Both the position numbers and the translations under genes were made by a program. Shown piece after piece: positions 1-11,535 of a DNA stretch of 64,000 nucleotides (the stretch's first letter is position 1; every line of letters begins with the position of its first letter). The notes beneath the pieces were generated by a model that saw only the letters and a list, made by a program, of their open reading frames with translations, had not been told where the DNA came from and searched no databases. The DNA comes from Eremothecium cymbalariae DBVPG#7215 (lineage: Eukaryota; Ascomycota; Saccharomycetes; Saccharomycetales; Saccharomycetaceae). The stretch lies in assembly GCF_000235365.1 (NCBI RefSeq), contig NC_016449.1, positions 186,001-250,000 of the forward strand. Reading direction: 5' to 3'.

Positions 1-448
1 TCTTCAAGAGACTGCAGATAAAAAAAGTTATTCTTGGTAACCAATATACATATATTATATCAAATCATGCAACCAATACAAACACCGTAAAACCCCAACC
101 AATTGGCAATTGCAGCTCTACTTAACTAGAAGTTGTCTAATAATTAGTTGTATTAAGTGTGATGCCCGCTTAGGGCAAATTTTATGTCGTACAAAATGAC
201 GGTTATCCTTGCAGCTTTAAAGACATACGTCTCGCTTGCCACTTTGACATACAGCAGGAATTTGCATAGTGTAAAATAATTCGACTCAGTCAATACTTTT
301 CCAGTGGATCGAATTGGTTTGGTAGGGGCTTTCATGTTTATAGTATCTGTCTGAGAGCTGGGTTTGATATTTGCATTAGGTAAAAGAGGGTTCTTTTTTA
401 ATTTTAATTGGGGAGGTATTTATTTTAATCGATAAGTTGACTGGATTA
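1..448. other. Intergenic, upstream of PIK1
   Basis: AT-rich DNA with no reading frame I can support and no tRNA-like fold seen. It presumably carries the PIK1 promoter and part of the neighbour that lies outside the window. Confidence 0.5.
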
Positions 449-3400
449 ATGACGGAAACCACAGGCAGTAGAGGCACTGAACAGGAAGATGAGGGAGTTC
501 CTCTGTTTGTCCCACCTGGATCTAATGAATTACTTTTAAAATTTATAAATTCAGCTCACTTTACTATATACCATAATATTGAATACTTGACACGTTATGC
601 GGGTAATATTGGTATTCATCATTACATATGTCAGAAGCTCTTAACATTTCCACATACAGAGTTACAGTTTTACATCCCGCAGTTGGTTCAGGTGTTGCTT
701 ACTATCGAAACGGAGTCTATGGCACTTGAAGATCTGCTTCTTAAGCTTAGCGGTGAAAACCCACATTTTGCATTATTAACGTATTGGCAATTACATGCGT
801 TGCTTTCAGATTTGGCGATGGACCCTGAATCATATGGGTTTCAAGTCGCTCGTAGGGTTATTAATAAATTACAATCGGTTCTTTGCAGCACTAGTTTGGT
901 AGTACCTGAGTCTAAGATCAACGAGAACTTATTTCCTTCTATTGTTCTTTGTTCTATGGTACTGAGCTCTTTTGCTTGCTCCATGTTGGGTCAGTATGCC
1001 AAACCTTTGGTTGAATCACAGGGGAAAAGGCAAAGAAGCCATGTTTTTAAATTGGCGAAGAATGCTATGCGAAATATAACCAAGAATTTAACGATTAATA
1101 ACTCTCTCACTAATACGAAATTTTCAACAGGTAAACAAACAATTAACCATCATGTTGATATCGTTGAGTCTACAAATAGAAAAGAAGATGCATCGTTCAA
1201 AAAACCTAAAGAAAGATCTGCTCCGTCGTTGGATTTTGATATGATTGATAATGTGGGGAAACAGTTATTTGAAGACAAACTATCCAACTCTATTGTTCTT
1301 CCCAAGAGGCGGCAGAAGATTACTGACAAATCTTATATGCATAAAATATATAAGTCGAAAATTTTGGGCCCTAGGCTGAACACAGGTGATGAATTTACCA
1401 ACTCGATGCCCAATTTACATGCCAGCACATATTCCAGTTCTTCATTGGGCTCGTTCAGGGAACGAAAGTCGTTCGACTACCAAAATACTACTGTAGGTAA
1501 TAAAAATGGCGGTACTGAATTCAAGAAAGGTCATTCAAGAAAGAGTTCTCGCCATGGTGCTAATATTTACAATCTGGAGCCTTCTAATTTATCTACCACA
1601 CAGAAGATTAAGATTTTAAAGTCCAATTACTTTCGTTGCGAAATGCAGTTTGCGATTGCGTTAGAAACAATATCACGTAAATTGGCTCAAGTTCCAGTTG
1701 AGGCTCGTCTCACGTCCTTGAGAGCTGAATTGTCTATGTTAAATAAAGATTTGCCAGCGGAAGTTGATATTCCGACTTTGCTACCTTCGAACAAAAAGGG
1801 AAAGCTGCATAGGATAATGCATGTAGCCGTTAATGAAGCACAGGTACTAAGTTCTGCTGAAAAGGTCCCCTTTTTAATCTATATTGAGTATTTGAGAGAT
1901 GATATGGATTTTGATCCAACAACAGAAAGGAACGAAGCTTTGTTGAGAGAAAAACCCGAAGATGGGAGTTTCATATTCGATTTGAGCTATATGGATGCAA
2001 ATGATAACCAGGACCTATTTTGTAATGGTGATGAATCTGTACGGGTCATGTCTGAACCTGATCCGCCCACTATAAGGAAGGAGGTTGACCTAGGAGATCT
2101 TTCTATGGTTAAAATTACAAATCAAAACGAAGCGTTCTCTCAGAGACATGAATTATTGGTGCAATCTGCCGAGAAAGTTCCACCTATTCCTAGCAATTCA
2201 AATTCTCGCAATTCAGAACTGTCTTTTGTAACAAATCTTGATGCGATGACTGAGAAATTACTTGGAACAGAATTGACTGACACAACAGAAGTACCAGCTG
2301 ATCTAGCCACTCAAGTGCGAATTTCCGCCATGATGTTAGCCCAATTAGACAAGTCCCCACAACAATTATCTGATACCACTAATCAGATCCGAGCCAAGAT
2401 AATCGCTTCCATGCAAGAAGTACAAGATAGGTTTGGATATTACGACCTACAATCTGTCCATGGCATGGCTGGTAAGCGTAAATTGGAAAACGATTTGAAA
2501 ACAGGAGGCTTATCGATGACTGATAAAAAGGACACTACTTATTTAGGCGATGACTGGACTACTAAGAAAGAAAAAATTCGTAGTGCATCTCAGTACGGTC
2601 ATTTCCCAAACTGGGACCTCTGTTCTGTTATTGCAAAATCTGGTGACGATTTGCGTCAAGAGGCCTTTGCTTGTCAATTAATTCAAGCAATGGCAAACAT
2701 ATGGAGCCAAGAAAAGATTGACGTTTGGGTGAAAAGAATGAAGATTTTGATCACCAGTTCGAACAGCGGACTAGTAGAAACTATAACCAATGCTATATCC
2801 GTGCATAGTATCAAGAAATCCCTAACAAAACAGATGATCGAAGAAGGTGAATTAAACGAAAGGGGCTCCATTGCCACACTATGTGAACACTTTGTCCGCT
2901 CCTTTGGCGATAAAAACAGTTTCAAATATAAACGTGCCCAAGACAACTTCGCATCAAGCCTAGCTGCCTATTCTCTTATCTGTTATCTTCTACAGATCAA
3001 AGATAGACATAACGGTAACATCATGATAGACAACGAAGGCCATCTCGTTCACATTGATTTCGGATTCATGCTATCAAACTCCCCTGGCTCAGTCGGATTC
3101 GAGGCTGCCCCCTTCAAATTAACCCAGGAATACGTCGATGTTCTGGGCGGCTTACAATCTGAGCCATATAAAAAGTTTGTTCGCTTAACCAAAGAGGCAT
3201 TCAAAGCCCTACGAAAATATGCTGACTTGATTACCAGCATGTGTGAAGTCATGCAGAAAGATAACATGCAGCCGTGCTTCAATGCCCGCGATCAAACAAG
3301 CGTTCAACTACGCCAACGCTTCCATACTGAGCTAACTGAAGAAGAATGCGATGATTTCGTGGAGAACGTTCTAATCGCCAAGTCTCTCGGTAGCATTTAC

Positions 3401-3451
3401 ACCCGCCTATACGATCAATTTCAATTAATGACACAAGGTATATGCACGTAG
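449..3451 (+). CDS. PIK1: Phosphatidylinositol 4-kinase, PIK1 type
   Basis: Makes PI4P from phosphatidylinositol at the Golgi and nucleus, needed for secretion (family knowledge). The 1000-residue protein has a helical N-terminal region with an LKU-type start (about 20-170), a long polar, low-complexity middle with basic stretches, and a C-terminal PI3/4-kinase domain. Visible kinase motifs: GDDLRQE around residue 732, the catalytic loop DRHNGN around 852 and the DFG loop around 870. S. cerevisiae Pik1 is about 1066 residues, so the gene is full length. The reading frame opens at a TTG (437); the first ATG at 449 is the likely start. The upstream stretch 1-448 shows no other gene. Confidence 0.95.
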   Translation: MTETTGSRGTEQEDEGVPLFVPPGSNELLLKFINSAHFTIYHNIEYLTRYAGNIGIHHYICQKLLTFPHTELQFYIPQLVQVLLTIETESMALEDLLLKLSGENPHFALLTYWQLHALLSDLAMDPESYGFQVARRVINKLQSVLCSTSLVVPESKINENLFPSIVLCSMVLSSFACSMLGQYAKPLVESQGKRQRSHVFKLAKNAMRNITKNLTINNSLTNTKFSTGKQTINHHVDIVESTNRKEDASFKKPKERSAPSLDFDMIDNVGKQLFEDKLSNSIVLPKRRQKITDKSYMHKIYKSKILGPRLNTGDEFTNSMPNLHASTYSSSSLGSFRERKSFDYQNTTVGNKNGGTEFKKGHSRKSSRHGANIYNLEPSNLSTTQKIKILKSNYFRCEMQFAIALETISRKLAQVPVEARLTSLRAELSMLNKDLPAEVDIPTLLPSNKKGKLHRIMHVAVNEAQVLSSAEKVPFLIYIEYLRDDMDFDPTTERNEALLREKPEDGSFIFDLSYMDANDNQDLFCNGDESVRVMSEPDPPTIRKEVDLGDLSMVKITNQNEAFSQRHELLVQSAEKVPPIPSNSNSRNSELSFVTNLDAMTEKLLGTELTDTTEVPADLATQVRISAMMLAQLDKSPQQLSDTTNQIRAKIIASMQEVQDRFGYYDLQSVHGMAGKRKLENDLKTGGLSMTDKKDTTYLGDDWTTKKEKIRSASQYGHFPNWDLCSVIAKSGDDLRQEAFACQLIQAMANIWSQEKIDVWVKRMKILITSSNSGLVETITNAISVHSIKKSLTKQMIEEGELNERGSIATLCEHFVRSFGDKNSFKYKRAQDNFASSLAAYSLICYLLQIKDRHNGNIMIDNEGHLVHIDFGFMLSNSPGSVGFEAAPFKLTQEYVDVLGGLQSEPYKKFVRLTKEAFKALRKYADLITSMCEVMQKDNMQPCFNARDQTSVQLRQRFHTELTEEECDDFVENVLIAKSLGSIYTRLYDQFQLMTQGICT

Positions 3452-3904
3452 TCCCACTAAGACCAAATCCATAACTTAATATAATCAATCGACATATATT
3501 TAAATGTATACTATGGTATGTTTTTACAAATATCAGCCCTTAAATACCCGTATCATCATCAGAAATGCGCTCGGGACCGTTATTAACCTTATAATAACCC
3601 ATAACGTTGGTAATGACTGCTGTCCGTCTAATTTCACCACATAGCCTACTTCCAAAAACGGCAATTAACTCCTAGACTCTCATTGATTATATAATGCAAT
3701 ACTCGAGTATTATTGGTTGATGCACATGGTTAGCAGCAGACCCTTGTATTTCGTTTTTGTCAGCCTTCTCGAGGTTTACTATTGAATATTAGAGTTAGCT
3801 TATAAAACTGGATAGTCGAAAGATTACTGTTAATAATTGAAGGCTACACAACTGTTGGTTAAAAGGAATACTTAAAGGATATATTATAATTATTTATTGA
3901 GGAG
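3452..3904. other. Intergenic, PIK1 to TAM41
   Basis: About 450 bp between two genes on the same strand. It holds the PIK1 3' end and the TAM41 promoter. I see no further gene, tRNA or repeat. Confidence 0.5.
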
Positions 3905-5062
3905 ATGTTCAGGAAGAGTGGCTATTTACGAAGGAACTGGCCAGGTGTTTTACGGCAACAAAGCTGTCGATTTCAATCGCAGCTCAGGAATGGGGGTGGG
4001 GGTAATGAGGTACATGTACATGAAGCTATTCCAAATACTGATGTGGGATTGCAAGGAGAAGCTGCGGGGTTAAGTTGGAATAATGTGGAAGTGAAGGATT
4101 TATATTTATTAGAGAAAGGTATTAAGAAGACGGATCAGGCCATTTCAGAGTTTTCTAATTACCGGTACAAGTTCAAGAGATTGCCTCCGAATTATGGATG
4201 TAACCAACTGGTAAAGATTGATCGAAGATTGGAGGCAGAGTTACGACATATCATGTCTTACTTTCGTTCTCCCATTAAATATGCTTTCGGGTATGGTTCT
4301 GGGGTTTTTGAACAGTCAGGATATCTGCAGGAGAGTGAGAAGCCTCAAATAGACCTTATTTTTGGTGTTTCCCATCCAGAGCATTTCCATTCATTGAATA
4401 TGAGACAAAATCCTCATCATTATTCCACGATGCGATACTTTGGGTCAGATTTTGTTTCTAAACTCCAAGACGTTGGCGCTGGGGTTTACTTCAACCCTTT
4501 TGTCAATATATATGGGCATGACGTCAAATATGGGGTTATTTCGATGGAGAATTTGCTGAAGGATTTGGCAACATGGGATACGTTTTATCTAGCTGGACGT
4601 TTGCAAAAACCGGTGAAGGTTTTGAAAAATGATTTGAGAGTACAGTTTTGGAACCAGTTGAACCTAAAGGCGGCTGCGACTTTAGCAAAGAGCAGAATAA
4701 TGGCAAAGTCGCCTAGTAAATTCAGCGAATTTGAGTTTTATAAAGAAATTACGGCTTTGAGTTACCTAGGTGATGTCCGTTACAAACTGGGTGGAGAGAA
4801 CCCTAAGAAAATTCACAATATTGTGGAGAAAAACTTTGATAATTTCAGATCCTACTATAAACCTATTTATAAGGATGTTGTTCTGAATGATTTAAGCTAT
4901 CTTCCAAAGGGATACACACCAGATAATGCACTGTCAGCTTTAGAACAGAAAATATATGTATCCAGTTCCGTTCAGGCAATTAAGGGCATTTTTACTGCCG
5001 GGCTTACGAAGTCAATTAAATATGCTTGGGCAAAGAAAATGAAAGCATTGGACCAAAGGTAA
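3905..5062 (+). CDS. TAM41: Mitochondrial CDP-diacylglycerol synthase
   Basis: Converts phosphatidic acid and CTP to CDP-diacylglycerol on the matrix side of the inner mitochondrial membrane, the first step of cardiolipin synthesis (family knowledge). The protein is 385 residues, equal to my recollection of the S. cerevisiae length. The N-terminus is rich in Arg and lacks acidic residues for about 30 positions, as in a matrix presequence. A nucleotidyltransferase core is visible: GSGV at about 131-134 and the metal-binding Asp near 150 in a DLIFGV strand. In S. cerevisiae the gene (YGR046W) lies beside TFC4, which fits the order here. Confidence 0.95.
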   Translation: MFRKSGYLRRNWPGVLRQQSCRFQSQLRNGGGGNEVHVHEAIPNTDVGLQGEAAGLSWNNVEVKDLYLLEKGIKKTDQAISEFSNYRYKFKRLPPNYGCNQLVKIDRRLEAELRHIMSYFRSPIKYAFGYGSGVFEQSGYLQESEKPQIDLIFGVSHPEHFHSLNMRQNPHHYSTMRYFGSDFVSKLQDVGAGVYFNPFVNIYGHDVKYGVISMENLLKDLATWDTFYLAGRLQKPVKVLKNDLRVQFWNQLNLKAAATLAKSRIMAKSPSKFSEFEFYKEITALSYLGDVRYKLGGENPKKIHNIVEKNFDNFRSYYKPIYKDVVLNDLSYLPKGYTPDNALSALEQKIYVSSSVQAIKGIFTAGLTKSIKYAWAKKMKALDQR

Positions 5063-5291
5063 AAGAAAAGAGGTTTCATATATATCATTGCATTGCTCTT
5101 TTCCATGCATAATGGACACGGAATTGGCACTTGTTACGCAAAAATAAAATTTGCTTTGTATCATATCAAAGAACTTAATAATATTTCTATTGTTCAACAT
5201 TGAAAAACATATAAGTAATGCTATGTTCACTCTCCTCTTTTGTCCCTTGTATATATATTGGTACTTTGATTGATAAGTTGGTACATTAATA

Positions 5292-6146
5292 CTATCTACG
5301 TAGCGCTTCAAAGCGTTTTTTAAGGTCTTCTAGCTCATCGGAAACTAAAGAGACTTTTTCTTTTTTATGTGAAACTTTAACGTCCTTAGCTATTGACTTT
5401 GGAATTGCTAGTTTCTTATCAAGTGTTTCACTGTTCTTTCTTGGCTTCTTAACTGTAATAGGATGCTCATCGTCACCTAGCTCATCGTTGTCCAATGCAA
5501 GGATGGGTTTCCTATCTCCAAGCTCGGAGTCAGCAATGCTCTCAGTCGTTTCTGTTAGGTCCTTACATTCCTCAGCTGTACTGTCGTTCAAGCCACTAAA
5601 TGGTACCCCATAAGTAGATGCAATCTCCTTCAAATATAGTGTTACAAGGCCAGAATCCGCGAGAAATGGTGAGCATTTCTTACTTACCTTCGCAGGGACA
5701 CCGGCCTTATCCTCCACAATGGCTTTCAAGAAATCTATACCAAACTTGTGCACTAAGAGCTCCTTCACATGAACTAGGTCTTTTATTTCTGGTGCATGCA
5801 GTTGTGCATATGCTATTGCCCGAACTGCTTCATTGATCCCATCCTCAATATGATGAGTTATTAAATCACATTCATCTGTAATGGCATTTAGTATTGACAC
5901 ACGTGCATGAAGTAATTCACAATATAGCTCTAATATTTCGAGTAATTCTATATGTATATCATCATTGATTAATGTTTCAACCCTGTATTGGGCTTTTTGC
6001 TCCTTTCCTTGAGATAATAACTGAGCAACTTCCCTTCGTGACTGCTTAGCTAATGCTTGCTGTTTCTCTTGAGCATAACGTAGCCTTTGTACAGACATCT
6101 TTAAAGCTGTCTTTAGCCTTACTACTTGCGGTATCATTTGAGGCAT
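5292..6146 (-). CDS. IST1: ESCRT-III associated protein Ist1
   Basis: Regulates Vps4 and ESCRT-III disassembly in endosomal sorting (family knowledge). The protein has 284 residues: an N-terminal helical Ist1/ESCRT-III fold (about 8-180) rich in Arg and Lys, a polar acidic linker, and a C-terminal helix LEDLKKRFEALRR that looks like a MIT-interacting motif for Vps4. The ATG follows directly on a short intergenic gap. It sits between TAM41 and TFC4, merging the YNL265C and YGR04x tracks of S. cerevisiae. Confidence 0.93.
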   Translation of the reverse strand: MPQMIPQVVRLKTALKMSVQRLRYAQEKQQALAKQSRREVAQLLSQGKEQKAQYRVETLINDDIHIELLEILELYCELLHARVSILNAITDECDLITHHIEDGINEAVRAIAYAQLHAPEIKDLVHVKELLVHKFGIDFLKAIVEDKAGVPAKVSKKCSPFLADSGLVTLYLKEIASTYGVPFSGLNDSTAEECKDLTETTESIADSELGDRKPILALDNDELGDDEHPITVKKPRKNSETLDKKLAIPKSIAKDVKVSHKKEKVSLVSDELEDLKKRFEALRR

Positions 6147-6361
6147 ATCTGGTCACTATTTAACCCTCTATATCGATTCGTTTCTGTTCTTAAGTGTGTA
6201 CAGGGATCCATTTATCTTCTGTTCTTAAAAGAAGCATTTTTCACTGCAAAAATCTTAGCGTCCCTAAAGCCCCCTCAACTGAATGCAGTGAGTAATTACC
6301 AAACAGAATAAAAATGATTCGAACTATATATCCAAGTAAGTATGATGCAAGATATTAAAAT

Positions 6362-9300
6362 TTATATACTTAGATATTCCTCCATCAGTAAATTAGCTAG
6401 TTCTGGATTTCCACTTTCATTGTATATTAGTACTAAGTTGTAGGCGGCATGCTTCTTTAACTTGTCATCAAAGTAGTCTTCAAGTACCTTGTTATAATAT
6501 TTTACAGCAATGGTGAACAAGCCAATGAGATGAAAAGATCTACCTAGGTTATAATCTGCTTCTTGTTTTTCCAATTCAGTTTGAAGTGTAGATCTAATTT
6601 CATGGTATCTATACAAGCACCTTAAACCCTGTAAAATCTGGAAATGCCTTGTACCTGTTAATCTTTGCATAGAACGATGAATGTAGGAAAGCCCTATGAG
6701 CAAGTTAACCATTGGATCGTTTGCAAGATCTGGTCCCATGCGGCTCAAATATTGCAATGCTGACATAAAACCTTTACTGGAATACAGCAAGGCTGCGTAT
6801 ATATAATGCAGATATGGAGAACTCTTCTTCTCTGGATTATCAACTTGCTTATTGGTCACGGATGCCTGGCCCGTAACATGTTGACCGAATCTAATACTGT
6901 CAAAGGCCTTCAATTGCCGTAGGAAGAACTTCTGCTGTACTGTAGAACTTAGGATATCTAGAGACATTTGCCCACTTGATAAACTGTACATGAAAATCTG
7001 AAGAACTTTTCTGCCAAATTGAAACTGGTTAAGGAGACCTCTTAGATTTTCCACTAACTCTTCTTTGTCCTGTAGCCTTAGTACAATTGCTAGTTTAACA
7101 AACCTCATCATTTTTACACGTTCCGGGTCCTGGACGAAAACGTTTACTTGCTGTGCAGTTTCAATTATACTTAGACCATCTTCTACACTTTGATAATTAG
7201 TTATTATCAATGCTAATTCCATGAATAATTCAAACCATTGATCGTAAGTCAATCCTCTTAGTTCCTCGGTAGAAGTTAGAATTACACGTTCTTCCAGCAA
7301 CGGTAGACCATCCAGTAGATTATCCCCTTCAGAAAGTTTTGATAGTCTTTCAATCCTGTAGTCAATAACTTTGTTAAATTTTCTAGTCCTCTTAATAATT
7401 CCAACAAACTTCTTTGAACGACTTTTGACAAAGAAATTTTTAATGCTAGAAAATATATCAATCAAGTCAGATGCTGTATCAATCCATAAAGTAGTTTGAT
7501 TTTTATCATGAAACCCCATACCTTGCTTGTATATCTTCAATTTTCCGTATTTGTCCACGACACTCAAAGTAATCCTTTTCTCTCGTTCTTTTTTCTCCCT
7601 TTCAATATCTTGAGGTGTCCGTCTTCTTCGTGCATTGGCCTTCTTGATGTTGGTATCTTGCAATAACGGTTTACCTGTTCCTATTAAGGAGCGTTGACGT
7701 TCCCCAATTGGAAGCGTCTCATCATCATTTCCCTCTAATTTCTTATCTGCGTCAGCATCTGTTTCTGAAGATTCGGCGGCTTGTTTCTTTCTTGATTCTA
7801 CAACTTCTAATAAAAGGTTATTGAATGTCTCATTATCACCTAAGTGATAATGAATCTCCGCTAAAGTTAGTTTAGTTTCTAAATCCTCAGGGTTTAACTC
7901 AACCAATTTGGTGAACATTTCTTTGGCATTCTCATAATCTTCAACCTCTTTGTAGCACTTACTGAGAGGTTTATAAACTTCCGTGGTTTGGTATTCCGGA
8001 AGGTCTAACAAGTGAACGAAGAATTCAATAGCCTCTTGGAACTTATCCATTTTCGTCAAATTCACAGCTACCCCAAAGTATAAGTCAGCGATGTCACCAA
8101 AATTTTCATCATAAAGGAACTGGAATTGGTTCATCGCTTCTATAATCAGCTTGCTATTAAGTCTAAGAAGACCTAATCTTACTCTGATATCGATGGGTAA
8201 ATTGTAGTCCTCTTTTTTTCTGAGGCAGGCAATGACTGGAATCGAGAGTTTTTAAACCTTCTGTCATCAAACTCCGCATCATCTGGAACATCATCCCAAA
8301 ATGTCTGCGTTTCCCTGTGTTGAATCCATCTTGCACACCTTTTTATCATCTTAATTCCCTGACTCTCACCAGGTTGCTTTAAAAACAACTCCGCCAGAAT
8401 GTTTAATGCAGACCAATCAAAAGGTACACAACGATATTTCTTGTTCATTTTTTTAATATTCACGTTTGGATAATACTCAGATTCGTCCTCATCTTCGATT
8501 TCAACTTCATCATCGAATTCATCATCTGCATCTGTTTCACTTGCTCCACCATCGTCGGAAGACTCCAGGGCATTTTCAGAGACTGCTATGATCGCATCAC
8601 GCCTGGAGACATTCTGCTCAAAAACCTTGATATAAAGAGCAACAGCGTCATGAACTCGTCCATATTCAACATATAATACTGCCAACTCTCTTAATATATT
8701 AGGATCATACGGATTATGGTTGTACAGCTTTTGAAAGCCCTCCAATGCTCTACCTAACTGACCTGTTTCTTTATATAACATTGCCCTTCCGTATATACAT
8801 TCCCACTCCTGTTGATTCATACTGATAGCACGAGAATAACAATACACGGCCTGCCTAATATGCTTTAGGTCGGCAGACAATGTTGCAACCATCTTCCAGA
8901 ATTCCCAATCAGAGGAGTTCAAATGGGCAGCTAGGAACCACGAATTACAACAATCATTATAACGACCCTGTAAATGATAGATATCACCCAATGTCTTATA
9001 TGCCGCAAAGTTTTTGGCATCCCTCTTGATGACTTCATTATACAATTGCTCTGCCACTTGAATGTCATTTCTCACAAACGCTTCGTTCGCCTCAGACAAC
9101 AATTGTGCTACTTCAGGATCCAAAGTGCGCTTTCGTAGCTTGTTTAGACCTGATTTCCTGGACTGCTTCTTAGTCTTACCTTTTATCTTAAAATTATTTG
9201 CCTCTCTGATAGCATCCATAAAATCCTGCTCATCATAATCATCATCGGACAATTCTCCATAATCCGAGAAAGCCGCTATTAACTCTTCATCATCTACATC

Positions 9301-9498
9301 ACTGCTACCATAACCTTCTCCTCCAGAAGGATGCCCTGAATATTCATCGTCCTGCTCTCCTACTCCCTCATTAAATGCGTGGCTTCCCTGCTTTTCATTA
9401 ACTTGGTAGTGTTCATCACCTTTATCTCGAATAATTTCCCTGAATTGGTCTAAATTGTCATAGAATTGTTCCTCATCAACCTGTTCCTGGTTTGACAT
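6362..9498 (-). CDS. TFC4: TFIIIC subunit tau131, split by one frameshift
   Basis: TPR-rich subunit of TFIIIC that recruits TFIIIB to tRNA genes (family knowledge). Two adjacent frames together give a protein of about 1040 residues, near the S. cerevisiae length of about 1025. The 5' frame (9498 to 8179) has an acidic N-terminus and TPR units; the 3' frame (to 6362) has TPRs, a basic linker and more TPRs. The break is at an A7 run, 8213-8219, where the 5' frame runs to a stop at 8179. The other frame continues with YNLPIDIRVRLGLLRLN, a stretch I recognise from Tfc4, so the change is a -1 shift. The frame opens at GTG 9522; the first ATG is 9498. The gene is essential in S. cerevisiae, so sequence error or recoding is likelier than loss. 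Confidence 0.9.
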
Positions 9499-9853
9499 CG
9501 TTAAAATACCACTCGCGACCACACCAATGCAGTCGTGAATACCCTAAGTTTGTTCGGCAAGCACTTTGCTTCAGTATTCTGTATCTTTCTTTTGCGATAA
9601 AGAAAGCATCAAAATAACATATAAATCAAATCACGTGATCAATTATAACTCACGACTTACTTTGGGTTTTGACCTGATCACGTATTTCAACCGCATATGC
9701 AGAAGAACAACCCTGGAGGACAAGTACCCTCCGGGTGCTCAAATTGGCCTGACTGTAATGGTCAACAGTTATTATAAAATGTATATTATATCTCAGGCCT
9801 GAATCATATATATATATATAATAACGTCTTAAATAGCTGAGTGCTTACAAAAC
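9499..9853. other. Intergenic, TFC4 promoter side
   Basis: About 355 bp between the TFC4 start and the 3' end of the ADH6-type gene. Apart from the E-box listed separately and a short TA run near 9810, I see nothing in it. Confidence 0.5.
9631..9638. promoter_or_regulatory. TCACGTGA palindrome, E-box
   Basis: A perfect 8-bp palindrome with a CACGTG core, 133 bp upstream of the TFC4 ATG. Cbf1 or Pho4 type bHLH factors bind this core in yeasts. A second GATCACGT lies at about 9675. Binding is inferred from the motif only. Confidence 0.45.
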
Positions 9854-11005
9854 TTAGGCTCCAAATTCTTTGTCGAAGTCGACCAAGCTGAATCTGTACC
9901 TGACATCCCCGGAGTTCATTCTTCTGAATACTTCAGCCACACCGGCCTCACTGATTGGCACTTCCTCCACCCAAATCTTCAAGTTCTTCTTTGAAACAAA
10001 GTCTAATAATTTTTTAATTTCGGCAGGAGATCCGATGACACTGGTACCAATACTAATCCCTTTTAGCAGCAATGGTCTCAAAACCAACCGTTCAGATGCT
10101 TCAGGAATAGCGATCGACAAGACCTTACCACCAACCTTTAACAAAGAAGGGATCCGGTCGAAGTCAAGTTCAGTCAAAGAGCTGCTGCATACAACGATCA
10201 AGTCCAAAGTGTTCGCGTAGGTTTTATGCCAGTCCTTATCCTCCACGGCAGCAATGTAAACGTCAGCACCAAGCTTCAAAGCATCGTCTTTCTTATTAGA
10301 ACGACGTGAAATGGCAGTCACATTCGCACCTAAAGCTTTAGCAAAGATCACAGCCATGTGACCAATACCTCCAATACCAACGACACCAACAGACGTACCA
10401 GGGCCGACGTTGCTTCTCAAGAGAGGAGAGAAGGCAGTAATACCACCACACATCAAAGGCGCGGCCAAGTGACTAGGGATGTTGTCTGGAATTGGAATCG
10501 CGAAATGCTCATGCACAATAACGTGTGAAGCATAACCTCCCTGAGAAATGTACCCATCGGGGTAAGGAAAATTGTAAGTACCAGTCATATTTGAACAATA
10601 CTGCTCGTTCTCAGACTCACAACGACTGCATTCCAAGCAAGACAACGCCTGCGCACCAACACCAACTCTGTCTCCCACCTTCAAACCTTCTTTACAGCCG
10701 CTACCTACTTCAATTACACGCCCAATAATTTCGTGACCAACAACCAAGGGATTGTTCCTGGGCCCCCAGTGACCTGCCGCGCAGTGAATATCACTTCCAC
10801 ACACACCGCATGCCTCCACCTTCAAAACAATGTCACGCGCATACACCGTCTTAGGCTTGAAGCTAACCTTCTTTGGGGATGTCCACTCAGTGCCTTCAAC
10901 AACTGCAATCCCTGTAATTTCTTTTAGTTCACCCATATTTCTTTCTGTTAATTGCTCTTCTATCTGTCTAAGCCTGCTAATGCTGGAGTTGCTACTTGTC
11001 GACAT
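9854..11005 (-). CDS. NADPH-dependent medium-chain alcohol dehydrogenase, ADH6/ADH7 type
   Basis: Zinc-dependent reductase of aldehydes (cinnamyl alcohol dehydrogenase family). The catalytic zinc site is seen as CGVCGSDIH with a following GHE. The structural zinc loop is CLECSRCESENEQYC. The cofactor motif GIGGIG is followed by SRRSNKK, a basic pattern expected for NADP(H). The protein has 383 residues, some 23 more than S. cerevisiae Adh6. A second ATG at residue 24 (10936) would give a 360-residue form that matches the usual length, so the first ATG may not be the true start. I leave the symbol open because ADH6 and ADH7 cannot be told apart here. Confidence 0.9.
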   Translation of the reverse strand: MSTSSNSSISRLRQIEEQLTERNMGELKEITGIAVVEGTEWTSPKKVSFKPKTVYARDIVLKVEACGVCGSDIHCAAGHWGPRNNPLVVGHEIIGRVIEVGSGCKEGLKVGDRVGVGAQALSCLECSRCESENEQYCSNMTGTYNFPYPDGYISQGGYASHVIVHEHFAIPIPDNIPSHLAAPLMCGGITAFSPLLRSNVGPGTSVGVVGIGGIGHMAVIFAKALGANVTAISRRSNKKDDALKLGADVYIAAVEDKDWHKTYANTLDLIVVCSSSLTELDFDRIPSLLKVGGKVLSIAIPEASERLVLRPLLLKGISIGTSVIGSPAEIKKLLDFVSKKNLKIWVEEVPISEAGVAEVFRRMNSGDVRYRFSLVDFDKEFGA

Positions 11006-11535
11006 TACGGCTCACGTATCTCCTGGAAAGTGTATTACTCGACTCTATTTATATTGCAATTTTAAGGCATGTTCTAAAACAATTGTACTTAACTGCCCAC
11101 GCCGAGCCCCCGGAATAGTTCGCATTACGAGTTATGATTTTGTTTCTTGAATTAGCTAAGACATTGCTTATTCGAGAGCTTTACAGATGCTGACAAATAG
11201 CCGGTGTTCTTGGGACATACTAGATGCATAACTAATGCAAAAACAGTTAACGTTATAGATCTGTATATAGCTAATTAGTCGACAATACTGAGGTTTAGAG
11301 GCGATCGTTAGGCACGCAGTTGCTGTTTATTGCAGATTTTTGTTCCTGATTAATAATAGTCAAGCTTGAGTGAGCGTCGAAGAACGGAATTCAAAGTTCT
11401 TCCTATATGCTTGAGTGGCGTAAAGCAATCCTTTCTTTGAAAATAACGGAAGTAGCTTAACCGGACGTAGATCGTTTTGAAGACTACGAGGAAGGTGGTG
11501 AGAGAAGTGACAAGGAGCAGAAGAAGGACTGCGTG
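11006..11535. other. Divergent promoter, ADH6-type / UFD1
   Basis: About 530 bp shared by two divergent genes. I see no further gene, no strong repeat and no tRNA. Confidence 0.5.

Noticed and set aside
10525..10927. Short frames opposite to the ADH6-type gene
   Set aside because: Shadows of a clear enzyme gene; no independent features.
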